NCBI GenBank assembly: GCA_015066005.1
Contig: SVPF01000012.1
Span: 1-56,237, forward strand
Reading direction: 5' to 3'
From: Oscillospiraceae bacterium
Lineage (GTDB): Bacteria; Bacillota; Clostridia; Oscillospirales; Acutalibacteraceae
DNA: 56,237 nucleotides
Positions 41,424 to 50,121 of the stretch are shown piece by piece. The stretch's first letter is position 1; every line of letters starts with the position of its first letter. A model generated the notes under the pieces. It was not told the origin of the DNA, ran no database searches, and saw only the letters and a program-made list of their open reading frames with translations. A program made the position numbers and the translations under genes.

Positions 41424-41452
41424 TTGACTATACAAGATGAAAATTTTATAAT
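41424..41452 (+). promoter_or_regulatory. Promoter of the GNAT gene
   Basis: TTGACT (41424-41429) and TATAAT (41447-41452), 17 bases apart. Confidence 0.78.
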
Positions 41453-41467
41453 CTATTCGGTGATAAA

Positions 41468-41950
41468 ATGATAAGAAAAGCTAACCTTAACGACCTTTTG
41501 GAAATACTTGAAATATATGCTTATGCCAGAAACTTTATGGCGCAAAACGGCAACCCTACCCAATGGGGAAATACTACGCCGAAAAAGGAATTGTTGGTAA
41601 AAAATATAAACGACGGCTTACTTTACGTGGTTGAGGAAGACGGCAGCTTACAGGGTGTTTTTTATTTTAACCTTGAAAACGACCCAACCTATGAAGTAAT
41701 TAAAGACGGCAGTTGGTTAAGCGACAGGCCCTACGGCGTTATACACCGTATTGCAAGTGCAGGCAAGAATAAAGGCGTACTTAAAACCTGTATTGATTTT
41801 TGCCTTAAAAAAACTAATCATATTAGAATTGACACCCACGAAAACAACACCGTTATGCACCATTTGTTAACTAAATACGGGTTTTCAAAATGCGGAATTA
41901 TATTTTTGGAAAACGGTAGCGAGCGTATTGCCTACGAATATATTGAATGA
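41468..41950 (+). CDS. GNAT-family N-acetyltransferase
   Basis: 160 residues: IRKANLNDLLEILEIYAYAR at the start, IHRIASAGKNKGVLKTC (acyl-CoA loop) near 100, and NTVMHHLLTKYGFSKCGII at the end. It transfers an acetyl group to an unknown amine. The ATG has GGTGA before it. A terminator follows at 41957-41982. Confidence 0.88.
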   Translation: MIRKANLNDLLEILEIYAYARNFMAQNGNPTQWGNTTPKKELLVKNINDGLLYVVEEDGSLQGVFYFNLENDPTYEVIKDGSWLSDRPYGVIHRIASAGKNKGVLKTCIDFCLKKTNHIRIDTHENNTVMHHLLTKYGFSKCGIIFLENGSERIAYEYIE

Positions 41951-41956
41951 TAATTT

Positions 41957-41982
41957 AAAGCACCGACATCGGTGCTTTTTTT
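41957..41982 (+). terminator. Terminator of the GNAT gene
   Basis: AAAGCACCGA and TCGGTGCTTT with a seven-base T run. Confidence 0.85.
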
Positions 41983-42017
41983 AATAAAACACAATAAACA
42001 ACACAAAATATCCATAA

Positions 42018-42046
42018 TTGCAATTTAAACCAAAATATGTTATATT
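42018..42046 (+). promoter_or_regulatory. Promoter of the MFS transporter gene
   Basis: TTGCAA (42018-42023) and TATATT (42041-42046), 17 bases apart. Confidence 0.6.
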
Positions 42047-42088
42047 GAATTTATAATACTTGGCAAAATAATTTGAAAGGTGTATATT

Positions 42089-43495
42089 ATGAAGCTTAAT
42101 TACAAACGCGTTTTGCTTGTTGGTATGGCCTTCTTTCTGATTTCGGCCTTCTGGCAAGCGTATGACGCAATAACCCCACTTATTTTAACCAACCACTTTG
42201 GTTTACCGCAATCGGTTTCGGGTGCGGTAATGTCAATTGACAATGTTTTAGCGGTGTTCTTGCTACCAATTTTTGGCGCACTTTCGGATAAGACAAACAC
42301 CCGCTTTGGCAGGCGCACCCCATTTATTTTCTGCGGTACAATTGCCGCTGTGGTTTCCTTTATTGGTCTTACCTTTGTTGATAATTATCAGCTTGCCCGC
42401 ATTACCGCCGCAGGCATACCCGAATTACAGCAGGGCGCTTTAAGTGATGAAGCCTTTAAGGCCGCCGTTCGTGAAACCACCGTAAAGCTTACCCTTGAAA
42501 ACCCGTGGCCGCTTATTGGCTTTATTGCAACACTTTTGGTTGTGCTGATTTCAATGGCGACCTTCCGCTCACCCGCGGTTGCTTTAATGCCCGACGTTAC
42601 GGTAAAGCCCTTGCGTTCAAAGGCAAATGCTATTATTAACCTTACAGGCACAGCAGGCGGTATTATTGTGCTCATACTTGGTATGGTTTTCGCAACCAGT
42701 AAAAACCTTTATATGCAGTACACCGGTTACGTTGCCGCTGTTTGCGGTGTTATGCTTCTAGGCTTTGTGCTTTTCCTTTTAACCGTAAAGGAAAAGAAAT
42801 GGGCCGCCGAAATGGAAGAGGATACTGTTAAATACGGTCTTGAAGCTAAAGAAGAGGCCGCGCCCGTACAAAGCAAAAGCGGTCTTACAAGGGCTGAATT
42901 CACTTCCCTTTTACTCATTCTCGCCTCTGTTGCTTTGTGGTACATCGGTTATAATTCAATTACAAGTAAATATTCGGTTTATGCAACCAATATTTTAGGC
43001 TTTGACTATAACTTTACCCTTATTGTAGCCCAGGCCGCCGCAATTGTTTCCTATATTCCCGTTGGTATGATAGCCTCTAAAATCGGCCGTAGAAAAACAA
43101 TTTTAGCAGGTGTTTTAATTCTTGCAACAGCCTTTACAATAGGTATTTTCATTACACCCAAAACGCCCGAAATTATTATGTACCCCGTATTTATGCTTGC
43201 GGGTGTGGGCTGGGCAACCATAAACGTTAACTCCTTCCCAATGGTTGTTGAGCTTGCCAAAAAGGGTGACACGGGTAAATACACAGGCTATTATTACACC
43301 GCTTCTATGGCAGCGCAAATCGTTGCCCCCATTCTTTCAGGTGTGCTTTACGATGCTTTTGGTATGCGCTTTGTGTTCTTCACCTTCGGTGCAATTTTCG
43401 TGCTTTTATCATTTATTACAATGTTCTTTGTAAAGCACGGCGATTCAAAGCCCTTAAAGGCAAAAAGCAAATTAGAACAGCTTGATGTTGATTAA
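42089..43495 (+). CDS. MFS sugar transporter, SLC45/GPH-like
   Basis: 468 residues and twelve membrane helices. The loop after helix 2, SDKTNTRFGRRTPFIF, is typical of SLC45 and glycoside-cation symporters. An insertion of about 40 residues lies between helices 3 and 4 (GIPELQQGALSDEAFKAAV). ATG at 42089 has GAAAGG eight bases upstream; the GTG three codons earlier abuts that site. A cytoplasmic GH2-type enzyme 1.9 kb downstream may use the imported glycoside. Confidence 0.88.
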   Translation: MKLNYKRVLLVGMAFFLISAFWQAYDAITPLILTNHFGLPQSVSGAVMSIDNVLAVFLLPIFGALSDKTNTRFGRRTPFIFCGTIAAVVSFIGLTFVDNYQLARITAAGIPELQQGALSDEAFKAAVRETTVKLTLENPWPLIGFIATLLVVLISMATFRSPAVALMPDVTVKPLRSKANAIINLTGTAGGIIVLILGMVFATSKNLYMQYTGYVAAVCGVMLLGFVLFLLTVKEKKWAAEMEEDTVKYGLEAKEEAAPVQSKSGLTRAEFTSLLLILASVALWYIGYNSITSKYSVYATNILGFDYNFTLIVAQAAAIVSYIPVGMIASKIGRRKTILAGVLILATAFTIGIFITPKTPEIIMYPVFMLAGVGWATINVNSFPMVVELAKKGDTGKYTGYYYTASMAAQIVAPILSGVLYDAFGMRFVFFTFGAIFVLLSFITMFFVKHGDSKPLKAKSKLEQLDVD

Positions 43496-43502
43496 AAAGT
43501 TG

Positions 43503-43536
43503 AACGGTAGAACCTAAATGAGTTCTACCGTTTTTA
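43503..43536. terminator. Terminator between MFS and YolD-like genes
   Basis: AACGGTAGAAC and GTTCTACCGTT with a T run on the plus strand; it separates the convergent genes. Confidence 0.85.
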
Positions 43537-43552
43537 TTTATACAAAAAGCAA

Positions 43553-43891
43553 TTAGGGTGACATAATTATTGTGTATATATCCTCAAATTTAATGTCACC
43601 AACCGTTAATGTTATGATTTGGCTTTTAGGGTTGATTTTTTGAACTATACCCCTTGTGGTTATATATTGTTGCTCTGAGCTGTTATAATGCACCACCGTA
43701 ACGGTATCGTTTATATTAAGACCCTTAAGCGCTTCATCAATTTCCCACAGCATATCATCGGATAACTCCTTGCGCGGCACCCTAATTTTTTCTTTTTCTT
43801 TTAGCGCTTGGCGAAGCCCCACCACCGCATCAAAGGGTGCGAACTGCTTTGCCCGTTGGCTTTTGGGCATTTTTGCCCGAATTTTGCCCAC
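43553..43891 (-). CDS. YolD-like protein
   Basis: 112 residues. AKQFAPFDAVVGLRQALKEK and VVHYNSSEQQYITTRGIVQKI fit the YolD family, found next to Y-family polymerases and thought to assist them. A GTG start gives 112 residues; an ATG at 43870 before MPKSQRAKQ is also possible. It overlaps the polymerase gene by 62 bases. Confidence 0.85.
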   Translation of the reverse strand: MGKIRAKMPKSQRAKQFAPFDAVVGLRQALKEKEKIRVPRKELSDDMLWEIDEALKGLNINDTVTVVHYNSSEQQYITTRGIVQKINPKSQIITLTVGDIKFEDIYTIIMSP

Positions 43892-45149
43892 CTGCTTTGT
43901 GACCTCCTATTTGCTGATTTCTTTCCCTTGTGGTTGCAGCTTCCTGAAAATTCATACCCTTAAGTATTGCATTTTTGCCGTACCGCGACTTAATTTTCAG
44001 CATAGTTTCCTGAATAACCTTATTTTTAACAGTATCATCATTATCAAAAACGCTTAGCTGCTCGGCACCACTGTCTGCCACAACACGATTAGCTGTAAGG
44101 TTTATTCGCCGCACGGGGTATTCACGGTTTACTATGCGGTCATAAAGCGACGTAACGGCCGGAATAATAACACTGTCGGCGTTGGTTTGCTTGGATATGG
44201 CGGCTGTACCGTGAGCGCCGTGAACGTCAAGCGTGTTTGAATAACCTACATAAAGCGTGACCGAATCGGTAACAAGGTTTTTACTTACCATATCAAGACA
44301 AAGTAAATCCACCATTTCCTTAACAATAAGCCGCGCCTCTAAAAAGCTGTAGTCCCGCATAAGCACCTGACCGCTTGCAAGACAGTTTGTTTTTGCGCGG
44401 TAGCTTTTAATGTCCTTTATCGTTGTACATTCCCTGCCCCAAGCGTGATCAATAAGCAGCTCGGCATCAATACCGAACCACTTATATAAAAGGTCCTCGG
44501 GGGCGGTTGCAATATCCTCCATAGTAAAAATTCCATATTTAGCAAGACGCTCGGCCGTTCCTCTACCGATACGCCAAAAGTCCGTAAGGGGCTTGTGCCG
44601 CCACATAGTTTTTTTAAAGGTATCCTCATCAAGAAAACCGATAAAATCAGCTGAATGCTTGGCAGTAATGTCCAGCGCAATTTTTGAAAGATACAGGTTT
44701 GTACCAATACCGCAGGTAGCCCTTACCCCTACCTTTTTATATACCTCATCCATAAGCTTGATTGCAAGCTGCTTAGGGGTCATATCGTAAAGCCATAAAT
44801 AATGCGTTACATCCAAAAACGCTTCATCAATTGAATAAACGTGTATATCCTCGGGGGCGATATATTCCAAATAAACCCCATAAATTTCGGCCGCATAGTC
44901 AATATACTTTTGCATTTGCGGCGGCGCCATTATATAGTCGAGCCCTTTTGGAATTTCAAAAACACGGCAACGGTTTTTAACACCCTTTGCTTTTAGCGAC
45001 GGACTTACCGCCAAGCAAATAGTTTTATCGGTCCGTTCGGGATCGGCAACGACAAGGTCGGTTGTCATGGGGTCAAGCCCACGCTCAACACATTCAACAC
45101 TTGCATAAAACGACTTTAAATCTATGCATAAATAATAGCTTTGCGTCAT
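43830..45149 (-). CDS. Y-family DNA polymerase (UvrX/DinB-like)
   Basis: 439 residues: YYLCIDLKSFYASVEC (catalytic Asp), YSIDEAFLDVTHY (Asp and Glu), and GIGTNLYLSKIALDITAK. The last 40 residues are polar and basic, as in UvrX/YqjW proteins. It performs error-prone translesion synthesis. ATG at 45149 has GGGGTG upstream; an earlier ATG at 45173 overlaps the LexA box. Promoter and operator indicate SOS control. Confidence 0.93.
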   Translation of the reverse strand: MTQSYYLCIDLKSFYASVECVERGLDPMTTDLVVADPERTDKTICLAVSPSLKAKGVKNRCRVFEIPKGLDYIMAPPQMQKYIDYAAEIYGVYLEYIAPEDIHVYSIDEAFLDVTHYLWLYDMTPKQLAIKLMDEVYKKVGVRATCGIGTNLYLSKIALDITAKHSADFIGFLDEDTFKKTMWRHKPLTDFWRIGRGTAERLAKYGIFTMEDIATAPEDLLYKWFGIDAELLIDHAWGRECTTIKDIKSYRAKTNCLASGQVLMRDYSFLEARLIVKEMVDLLCLDMVSKNLVTDSVTLYVGYSNTLDVHGAHGTAAISKQTNADSVIIPAVTSLYDRIVNREYPVRRINLTANRVVADSGAEQLSVFDNDDTVKNKVIQETMLKIKSRYGKNAILKGMNFQEAATTRERNQQIGGHKAGGQNSGKNAQKPTGKAVRTL

Positions 45150-45166
45150 TTTTTCACCCCACCAAA

Positions 45167-45180
45167 AGAACATTTGTTCG
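45167..45180 (-). promoter_or_regulatory. LexA/DinR box before the Y-family polymerase
   Basis: CGAACAAATGTTCT fits the Firmicutes LexA consensus CGAACRNRYGTTYC with one mismatch at the last base. It lies five bases downstream of the -10. Confidence 0.85.
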
Positions 45181-45185
45181 GGTAT

Positions 45186-45214
45186 ATTATATCACTCTAC
45201 AGCGCAAAAATCAA
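45186..45214 (-). promoter_or_regulatory. Promoter of polymerase-YolD operon
   Basis: TTGATT (45209-45214) and TATAAT (45186-45191), 17 bases apart on the minus strand. Confidence 0.8.
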
Positions 45215-45296
45215 TTGTTATTTTATGATAAAAAAATGAAATTTTAACCAAAAAAGGTACAATATTCAGTTGTTAGGGTAAATTGTTAAGTTTGCC

Positions 45297-45325
45297 TTGA
45301 AAAGAAAAAATCCCTTTGATATAAT
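45297..45325 (+). promoter_or_regulatory. Promoter of GH2-type gene
   Basis: TTGAAA (45297-45302) and TATAAT (45320-45325), 17 bases apart. Confidence 0.8.
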
Positions 45326-45358
45326 TTTTATTGAAAATAAACCGAATGGGGTGTTTTT

Positions 45359-47824
45359 ATGGTAACCGACAAGAAAACTATTTTAAAAATTACTGCACCT
45401 TCAATAGAAAAAGGCTTTATCGCCGTTATTGAAGCAGAAAATTTAATTGAAAGCGCAAGCTTTTCGGTAAAGGATAAAAACGGCATTGTAATGTGCTGCG
45501 GTGATATGACAGTTACCGACCTTAAGGCTGAAGTAAGCGGTGCCTTTGAGGGTGAAATGTGGTCGCTTTCATCCCCCAAACTTTACACCTTTTATGCCGA
45601 CGTTAAATATAAAAATAACGATACTGAGGCCATTTGCGACAGGTTTGGTTTTAGAAACTTTAGCTGTGATGAAAACTACATTTACCTCAACGGCTTTCCC
45701 TTTTATATGCGCGCTTATATTCGCGGCGCCGCCGCACACGAGCACCAAAACAACTGCGGCCTTTCCGAGCGCGAATTTTATAAAAAGAACATACTTATGG
45801 CTAAAAGCTATGGCTTTAACACCATTCGTTTTCATTCGGTTACACCGCCACGCGAATGCTTTGAAATGGCGGATGAATACGGCATTTTAATTCATATTGA
45901 AAACCGTGCCAAGCATATGGAGTATGACAATCTGAGCGAAATGCTTCACGGCAAAAACGAGCTTGCCAGCAATGATGAGCTTATGGAAACAATAAACAAT
46001 CTTTATAATCACCCTTCATTTATGGTTTACTGCATTGGTAACGAAATCAGAAAGCCGGGCAAAACACCCCGTGTTCGTGAAATTTCACAGTTTATCAAGA
46101 AAAACGACCCCACCAGGCTGTTTATTGACACCTGCGCCCACGGTGAATATGACCGCGACTATGTTGATTTTGATGTTCAGCATATGGGCTACTTCTTCCC
46201 TTACGGCAAAAACCTTAATATGTTTTCTGACACCTCAAACCTTTTATGCTTCGGCACCGTAAAGGACAGAGATATGGTTTTAGAATGTGGTGAAAGCAAA
46301 ATTAAGCGCGCTATTGAATTTAAACGCCCGCTTATAGCGCACGAGGTTTGCCACTATACATCTTGGCGCAATTACTACGCCCTTAAAGAAAAGTTTGAAA
46401 CATATGGCATTGAAGCACCCTGGTGGGTGGATGAAGAAATTAAAATGGTAGAAGCCAAAGGTTATAAGGAAGGCTTTGCCGATATTCTTCAAATTACCAA
46501 GGACAACCAGTTCCGTTGCTGGAAAACCGCCCTTGAGGGTATTCGTTCAAGCAAGCTGCTTTCGGGCTTTCATATGCTTCAGTTTGCCGACACCGACAAA
46601 TATGAAAATTCCAACGGTGTGGTTGACTGCTTTGATGATTATCAGGGAATATCCCCCGAAGCCTTTAAAGCCTTTAACGATGATACCGTAGTTATAGCCC
46701 GCCTCGACGGTCAAATTTATTCTTCCTGTCAGCTTGTGAAAATTCCCGTTATATTGTCACAATTTAAAATTGACCCACCTAAAAGCGCCACCCTCAGCTT
46801 TTCGCTTAGCGGCAGCAAGACTTATATTGAAGGCGCTTTGACCGATGTTGATACATTTAAATCGGGCATTTACGATATTTGCTCGCTGGACCTTGTTATG
46901 CCAAATATTAAAGCCCCCGAAAAGCTTATCTTGAAAATTGATATGGCGTTTTGTGATGGCAGCACCGTTTCAAATTCGTGGGAGCTTTGGGTTTTCCCGC
47001 AGGAAAAGGAAATTATATCACTTAATGCTAAAAACGATATGCAGGCCGATTACCTGAACTATAAATGCAGCTTTAACGGTAATTCTGACCTGACCGTTAC
47101 AGATAAGCTTGATGACACCCTTTTTGAAAGAATGCAAAACGGCGAAAAGGTGCTTTTAATATACCGCACCGACTGGACACGCCATTTACTTCACAAGGGT
47201 ATGGCGGCGCCCAAGTACAGCTTCCGTCACACCTGGGAACGCTTTAAAGGGGTTATTTGGGACCGCGGCACCTTTAACGGCGGTTACGATAAAAAGGAAA
47301 TTTTAAACAAATACGGCTTTGTAACCGACGGACAAACAAATTTTCAATATTATAAGCTCATTGATGACAGCGACAAGATAAATCTTGATGATTTTCCCGT
47401 TAGTGTTACATCCCTTGTAAGCGGCATTGACAAGCCTGCCCGTGACCGCTTTGACCCCAAATTCTTTAAGCTGCGCGAGCTTATGTATGACCGCACAATG
47501 CGTAATTTTACATACGCATTTGAATTAAAGGTTGGCAAAGGCAACCTTATTGTTACCGGCTTTAACTTTACGGGAATAAACAATAACGAGCCTTCCTCTA
47601 TAGCTATGCTTAAAACTCTTGTAAGTTATATGCATAGCAGTGATTTTTGCCCCGAAAACGAAATTTCGATAGATGCTTTAAAAGCTTATCTTGAAGCAAC
47701 TGCGAAAAAGGGACCTCAAAAGGAAAGAATGATGACACAGTACTGGCAGCTTGATGCCGAGCCTGTGGAATCGGCTGAATATTGGCAGGAATCCGAAGCA
47801 TATTTAAAGGAAGATGAAGAATAA
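45359..47824 (+). CDS. Glycoside hydrolase family 2-type enzyme, cytoplasmic
   Basis: 821 residues and no signal peptide. A short N-terminal beta domain precedes the (beta/alpha)8 core. The acid/base pair is N228-E229 in MVYCIGNEIRKP and the candidate nucleophile is E328 in RPLIAHEVCHYTSW. The C-terminal half is beta-rich (about 450-750) with a long acidic tail. GH2 enzymes include beta-galactosidase, glucuronidase and mannosidase; which one is not clear. Its sugar may enter through the MFS transporter at 42089. GGGGTG precedes the ATG. Confidence 0.85.
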   Translation: MVTDKKTILKITAPSIEKGFIAVIEAENLIESASFSVKDKNGIVMCCGDMTVTDLKAEVSGAFEGEMWSLSSPKLYTFYADVKYKNNDTEAICDRFGFRNFSCDENYIYLNGFPFYMRAYIRGAAAHEHQNNCGLSEREFYKKNILMAKSYGFNTIRFHSVTPPRECFEMADEYGILIHIENRAKHMEYDNLSEMLHGKNELASNDELMETINNLYNHPSFMVYCIGNEIRKPGKTPRVREISQFIKKNDPTRLFIDTCAHGEYDRDYVDFDVQHMGYFFPYGKNLNMFSDTSNLLCFGTVKDRDMVLECGESKIKRAIEFKRPLIAHEVCHYTSWRNYYALKEKFETYGIEAPWWVDEEIKMVEAKGYKEGFADILQITKDNQFRCWKTALEGIRSSKLLSGFHMLQFADTDKYENSNGVVDCFDDYQGISPEAFKAFNDDTVVIARLDGQIYSSCQLVKIPVILSQFKIDPPKSATLSFSLSGSKTYIEGALTDVDTFKSGIYDICSLDLVMPNIKAPEKLILKIDMAFCDGSTVSNSWELWVFPQEKEIISLNAKNDMQADYLNYKCSFNGNSDLTVTDKLDDTLFERMQNGEKVLLIYRTDWTRHLLHKGMAAPKYSFRHTWERFKGVIWDRGTFNGGYDKKEILNKYGFVTDGQTNFQYYKLIDDSDKINLDDFPVSVTSLVSGIDKPARDRFDPKFFKLRELMYDRTMRNFTYAFELKVGKGNLIVTGFNFTGINNNEPSSIAMLKTLVSYMHSSDFCPENEISIDALKAYLEATAKKGPQKERMMTQYWQLDAEPVESAEYWQESEAYLKEDEE

Positions 47825-47834
47825 TTAACTTTTT

Positions 47835-47865
47835 AAAAATCCTCACTATTAGTGGGGATTTTTGT
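47835..47865 (+). terminator. Terminator of the GH2-type gene
   Basis: AAAAATCCTCAC and GTGGGGATTTTT, one wobble, with the final T run. Confidence 0.78.
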
Positions 47866-47894
47866 TGCTTTTTGTCGCTGGGTTATGTTATACT
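47865..47894 (+). promoter_or_regulatory. Promoter of membrane protein gene
   Basis: TTGCTT (47865-47870) and TATACT (47889-47894), 18 bases apart; moderate match. Confidence 0.5.
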
Positions 47895-47923
47895 GTGGAT
47901 AAATAAAAAATTAAGGATGTTAT

Positions 47924-48643
47924 ATGTCTGGTATAAGAAAAGATTATTTTTTAAAGCTTATGTTCAGGGCGGCTGTTCTTATTCTCTTTACCGTGCTGTG
48001 CTTTTTGACACCGTCGGTTTTTGATGTGCTGAACGGTTGGAATTTTTTTAAAACCCTTTCGCCGTTACACATTCTGTGGGTTTTATGGGTTGCAGATATG
48101 TTTTTGCAAATCGTGCCCATTAAAAACCGCATTGCATTAGGCTCGCAAAAGCTGTTTGCAAGCCGTTTCAGACCTATAAGGGAGAAAATCAACAAAAAAG
48201 CGCTGAAGGCTTATATTGTTAATACCACAAAATCAGCTTATTTGGTGTTTTTGCTTTGGTGCGCACTTATTGCGGTTATCGCGGTGCTTTATTACACCCA
48301 TATTATTGATAAAAAATGGCTGTTTATGGTATCGGTTTTGTTTTATGTGTGCGATTTGATTTGTGTGCTTATTTGGTGCCCCTTCCGCCTTATTTTGAAG
48401 AACCGTTGCTGCACCACCTGCCGCATTTTTAATTGGGACCATATAATGATGTTTTCCCCCATTGTGTTTATGGGCGGCTTCTTTGCCGTTTCGTTGTTTG
48501 CGGTTTCCTTTATTGCCTGGCTTGTGTGGGAGCTATGCGTGCTTATTTATCCCGAAAGGTTTTGGCACGAATCCAACATAGCACTTAAATGTTCTGAATG
48601 TACCGACAAGCTTTGCACCCAATACTGCCAAAAATTACGTTAA
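47924..48643 (+). CDS. Membrane protein with C-terminal Cys cluster
   Basis: 239 residues and about five membrane helices. Between helices is NRCCTTCRIFNWDH, and the end has ALKCSECTDKLCTQYC, both Cys-rich and possibly metal-binding or redox-active. I do not recognise a family. AAGGA precedes the ATG and a terminator follows at 48648. Confidence 0.75.
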   Translation: MSGIRKDYFLKLMFRAAVLILFTVLCFLTPSVFDVLNGWNFFKTLSPLHILWVLWVADMFLQIVPIKNRIALGSQKLFASRFRPIREKINKKALKAYIVNTTKSAYLVFLLWCALIAVIAVLYYTHIIDKKWLFMVSVLFYVCDLICVLIWCPFRLILKNRCCTTCRIFNWDHIMMFSPIVFMGGFFAVSLFAVSFIAWLVWELCVLIYPERFWHESNIALKCSECTDKLCTQYCQKLR

Positions 48644-48647
48644 ATTT

Positions 48648-48674
48648 AAACCCGCCAAAACGGCGGGTTTTTTA
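48648..48674 (+). terminator. Terminator of membrane protein gene
   Basis: AAACCCGCC, loop, GGCGGGTTT and a T run. Confidence 0.85.
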
Positions 48675-48703
48675 TTGCAAATAATTATTAAATATGGTAT
48701 AAT
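48675..48703 (+). promoter_or_regulatory. Promoter of lipoprotein gene
   Basis: TTGCAA (48675-48680) and TATAAT (48698-48703), 17 bases apart, starting right after the previous terminator. Confidence 0.75.
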
Positions 48704-48734
48704 TTTAAAAAATAAATTTATGGGAGAGTTTTTT

Positions 48735-49406
48735 ATGAAAAAGTTTATATGCTTATTTATGGCGATTATTATGCTTGTTAGTTTATGCGGCTGTTTAGGC
48801 GGTACTGAGGATGTTCGCGGTGATATTAACAGCGGCTCTTCCAACAGCGACAAGCCCGAAGCCGAAAGCAAATTCTCACTAGGTGAAACCGCGGCAAATA
48901 CCTATAAAAATGACTTTTTGGGCATTAGCTGCACCTTGCCTGCGGGTTGGACCTTCTACACCGATGAACAAATTATGCAGCTAAATAACCTTGTTGGCGA
49001 TATTGCCGGCGAAGAACTTGCAAGCAAGCTTGAAAACGCCAACATAATTTACGATATGTATGCCACCAACGAAGGCGGATACTGTAATATGAATGTAAAC
49101 TTGGAAAAGCTAAGCGCCGCACAGCTTTTAAATCTTGATATAAAAAAATCCTTGGAATCTCAATTTGACGGTATAAAATCATCATATCAGAATATGGGTT
49201 ATACCGATATTGTCCTTGCATACGAAAAAATCACGGTTGACGGTAAGGAATTTGACGGAATTACAATTAACGCCAAAATTCAAGGTGTAAACTTTTATTC
49301 AACCGTATTTTGCTTTAAAAAAGGCACCTATCTTGCAAATGTCACCATTGCTTGTTTACAAACCGATAAAATTGATACAATTTTAGATTATTTTACCATT
49401 AAATAG
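48735..49406 (+). CDS. Secreted lipoprotein of unknown function
   Basis: 223 residues. Signal with lipobox: FICLFMAIIMLVSLCGC, mature Cys at residue 18. A Ser/Gly/Asp-rich linker follows, then one domain (about 50-223) with NDFLGISCTLPAGWTFYTDE and FYSTVFCFKKGTYLANVTI that resembles PsbP/DUF-type lipoproteins in Clostridia. No function is assigned. The start has GGGAGAG upstream; the longer frame to 48675 is rejected. Confidence 0.85.
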   Translation: MKKFICLFMAIIMLVSLCGCLGGTEDVRGDINSGSSNSDKPEAESKFSLGETAANTYKNDFLGISCTLPAGWTFYTDEQIMQLNNLVGDIAGEELASKLENANIIYDMYATNEGGYCNMNVNLEKLSAAQLLNLDIKKSLESQFDGIKSSYQNMGYTDIVLAYEKITVDGKEFDGITINAKIQGVNFYSTVFCFKKGTYLANVTIACLQTDKIDTILDYFTIK

Positions 49407-49410
49407 TTTT

Positions 49411-49446
49411 AACCCCAAGCTGTAGCTACAGCTTGGGGTTTTTCTA
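49411..49446. terminator. Terminator between lipoprotein and hypothetical gene
   Basis: A perfect 30-base palindrome (AACCCCAAGCTGTAG and its complement) with a T run; it ends transcripts from both sides. Confidence 0.88.
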
Positions 49447-49890
49447 TAAATATTCGTACGGGTCTATGCCGGGACCTACGGCTTCTATTTGGGCAAGCGC
49501 CTCATTTGTCGGTAGCGATTGAAGCTCACTCTCAAGTCCAAGCACAACTGCACGAAGGCAGGTGCCATAGCAGTCCTCGGCATCAAAAAATTCCACCGTA
49601 TGCTCCTGCTTAAATCCATAATCCTCCCTAACGGTAAAGCGGTCGCCCGCCTTGAAGTAAGCACCGTTTTTAATGGCGCGATACACCTGATTTATAACCA
49701 TGTGGTCGCCCATTTCAACATTGAAATTTATTAGCGCTTGAATGTTCGGGTGGCCGTAATCTCTTTCAAGATTAAGCGTTCTGGCATACTGCAAATAATA
49801 ACTTGGAAACCAATCCTCACCTACGGCTCGGTAATTATCAATTACCGTTGCAAGTCCTTTTTTGTGTGTTCTGTTTTTTCTTTCGTTCAT
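49444..49890 (-). CDS. Unrecognised soluble protein
   Basis: 148 residues from MNERKNRTHKKGL, with GGAGG ten bases upstream; the extension to 50001 has no ribosome site. There is no signal or membrane segment. Features are EDWFPSYYLQYARTLNLERD, RFTVREDYGFKQEHTVEFFD and the end AVGPGIDPYEYL. I do not know the family. It is divergent from the EEP gene, and the 230-base gap between them holds no clear promoter. Confidence 0.7.
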   Translation of the reverse strand: MNERKNRTHKKGLATVIDNYRAVGEDWFPSYYLQYARTLNLERDYGHPNIQALINFNVEMGDHMVINQVYRAIKNGAYFKAGDRFTVREDYGFKQEHTVEFFDAEDCYGTCLRAVVLGLESELQSLPTNEALAQIEAVGPGIDPYEYL

Positions 49891-50121
49891 TTTTATTCCT
49901 CCGTTTTTTGCAAAAAGAAAAAGCCGTTTGCCCCTTTTTGCAGTTTTTCTACAAAAGGACACAATAACCCCTTGTATCCTTAAGTAATAAAATTCTTGCA
50001 AAATGGTTCAAACAAGCCGAACACATCTGTTTTTTGTAATTTTAACACACAAATAAAACACTGTCAACCCTTTTATATTGTTGACTGATATGATATAATT
50101 AAAAAATGAAAGGTGGTTATT

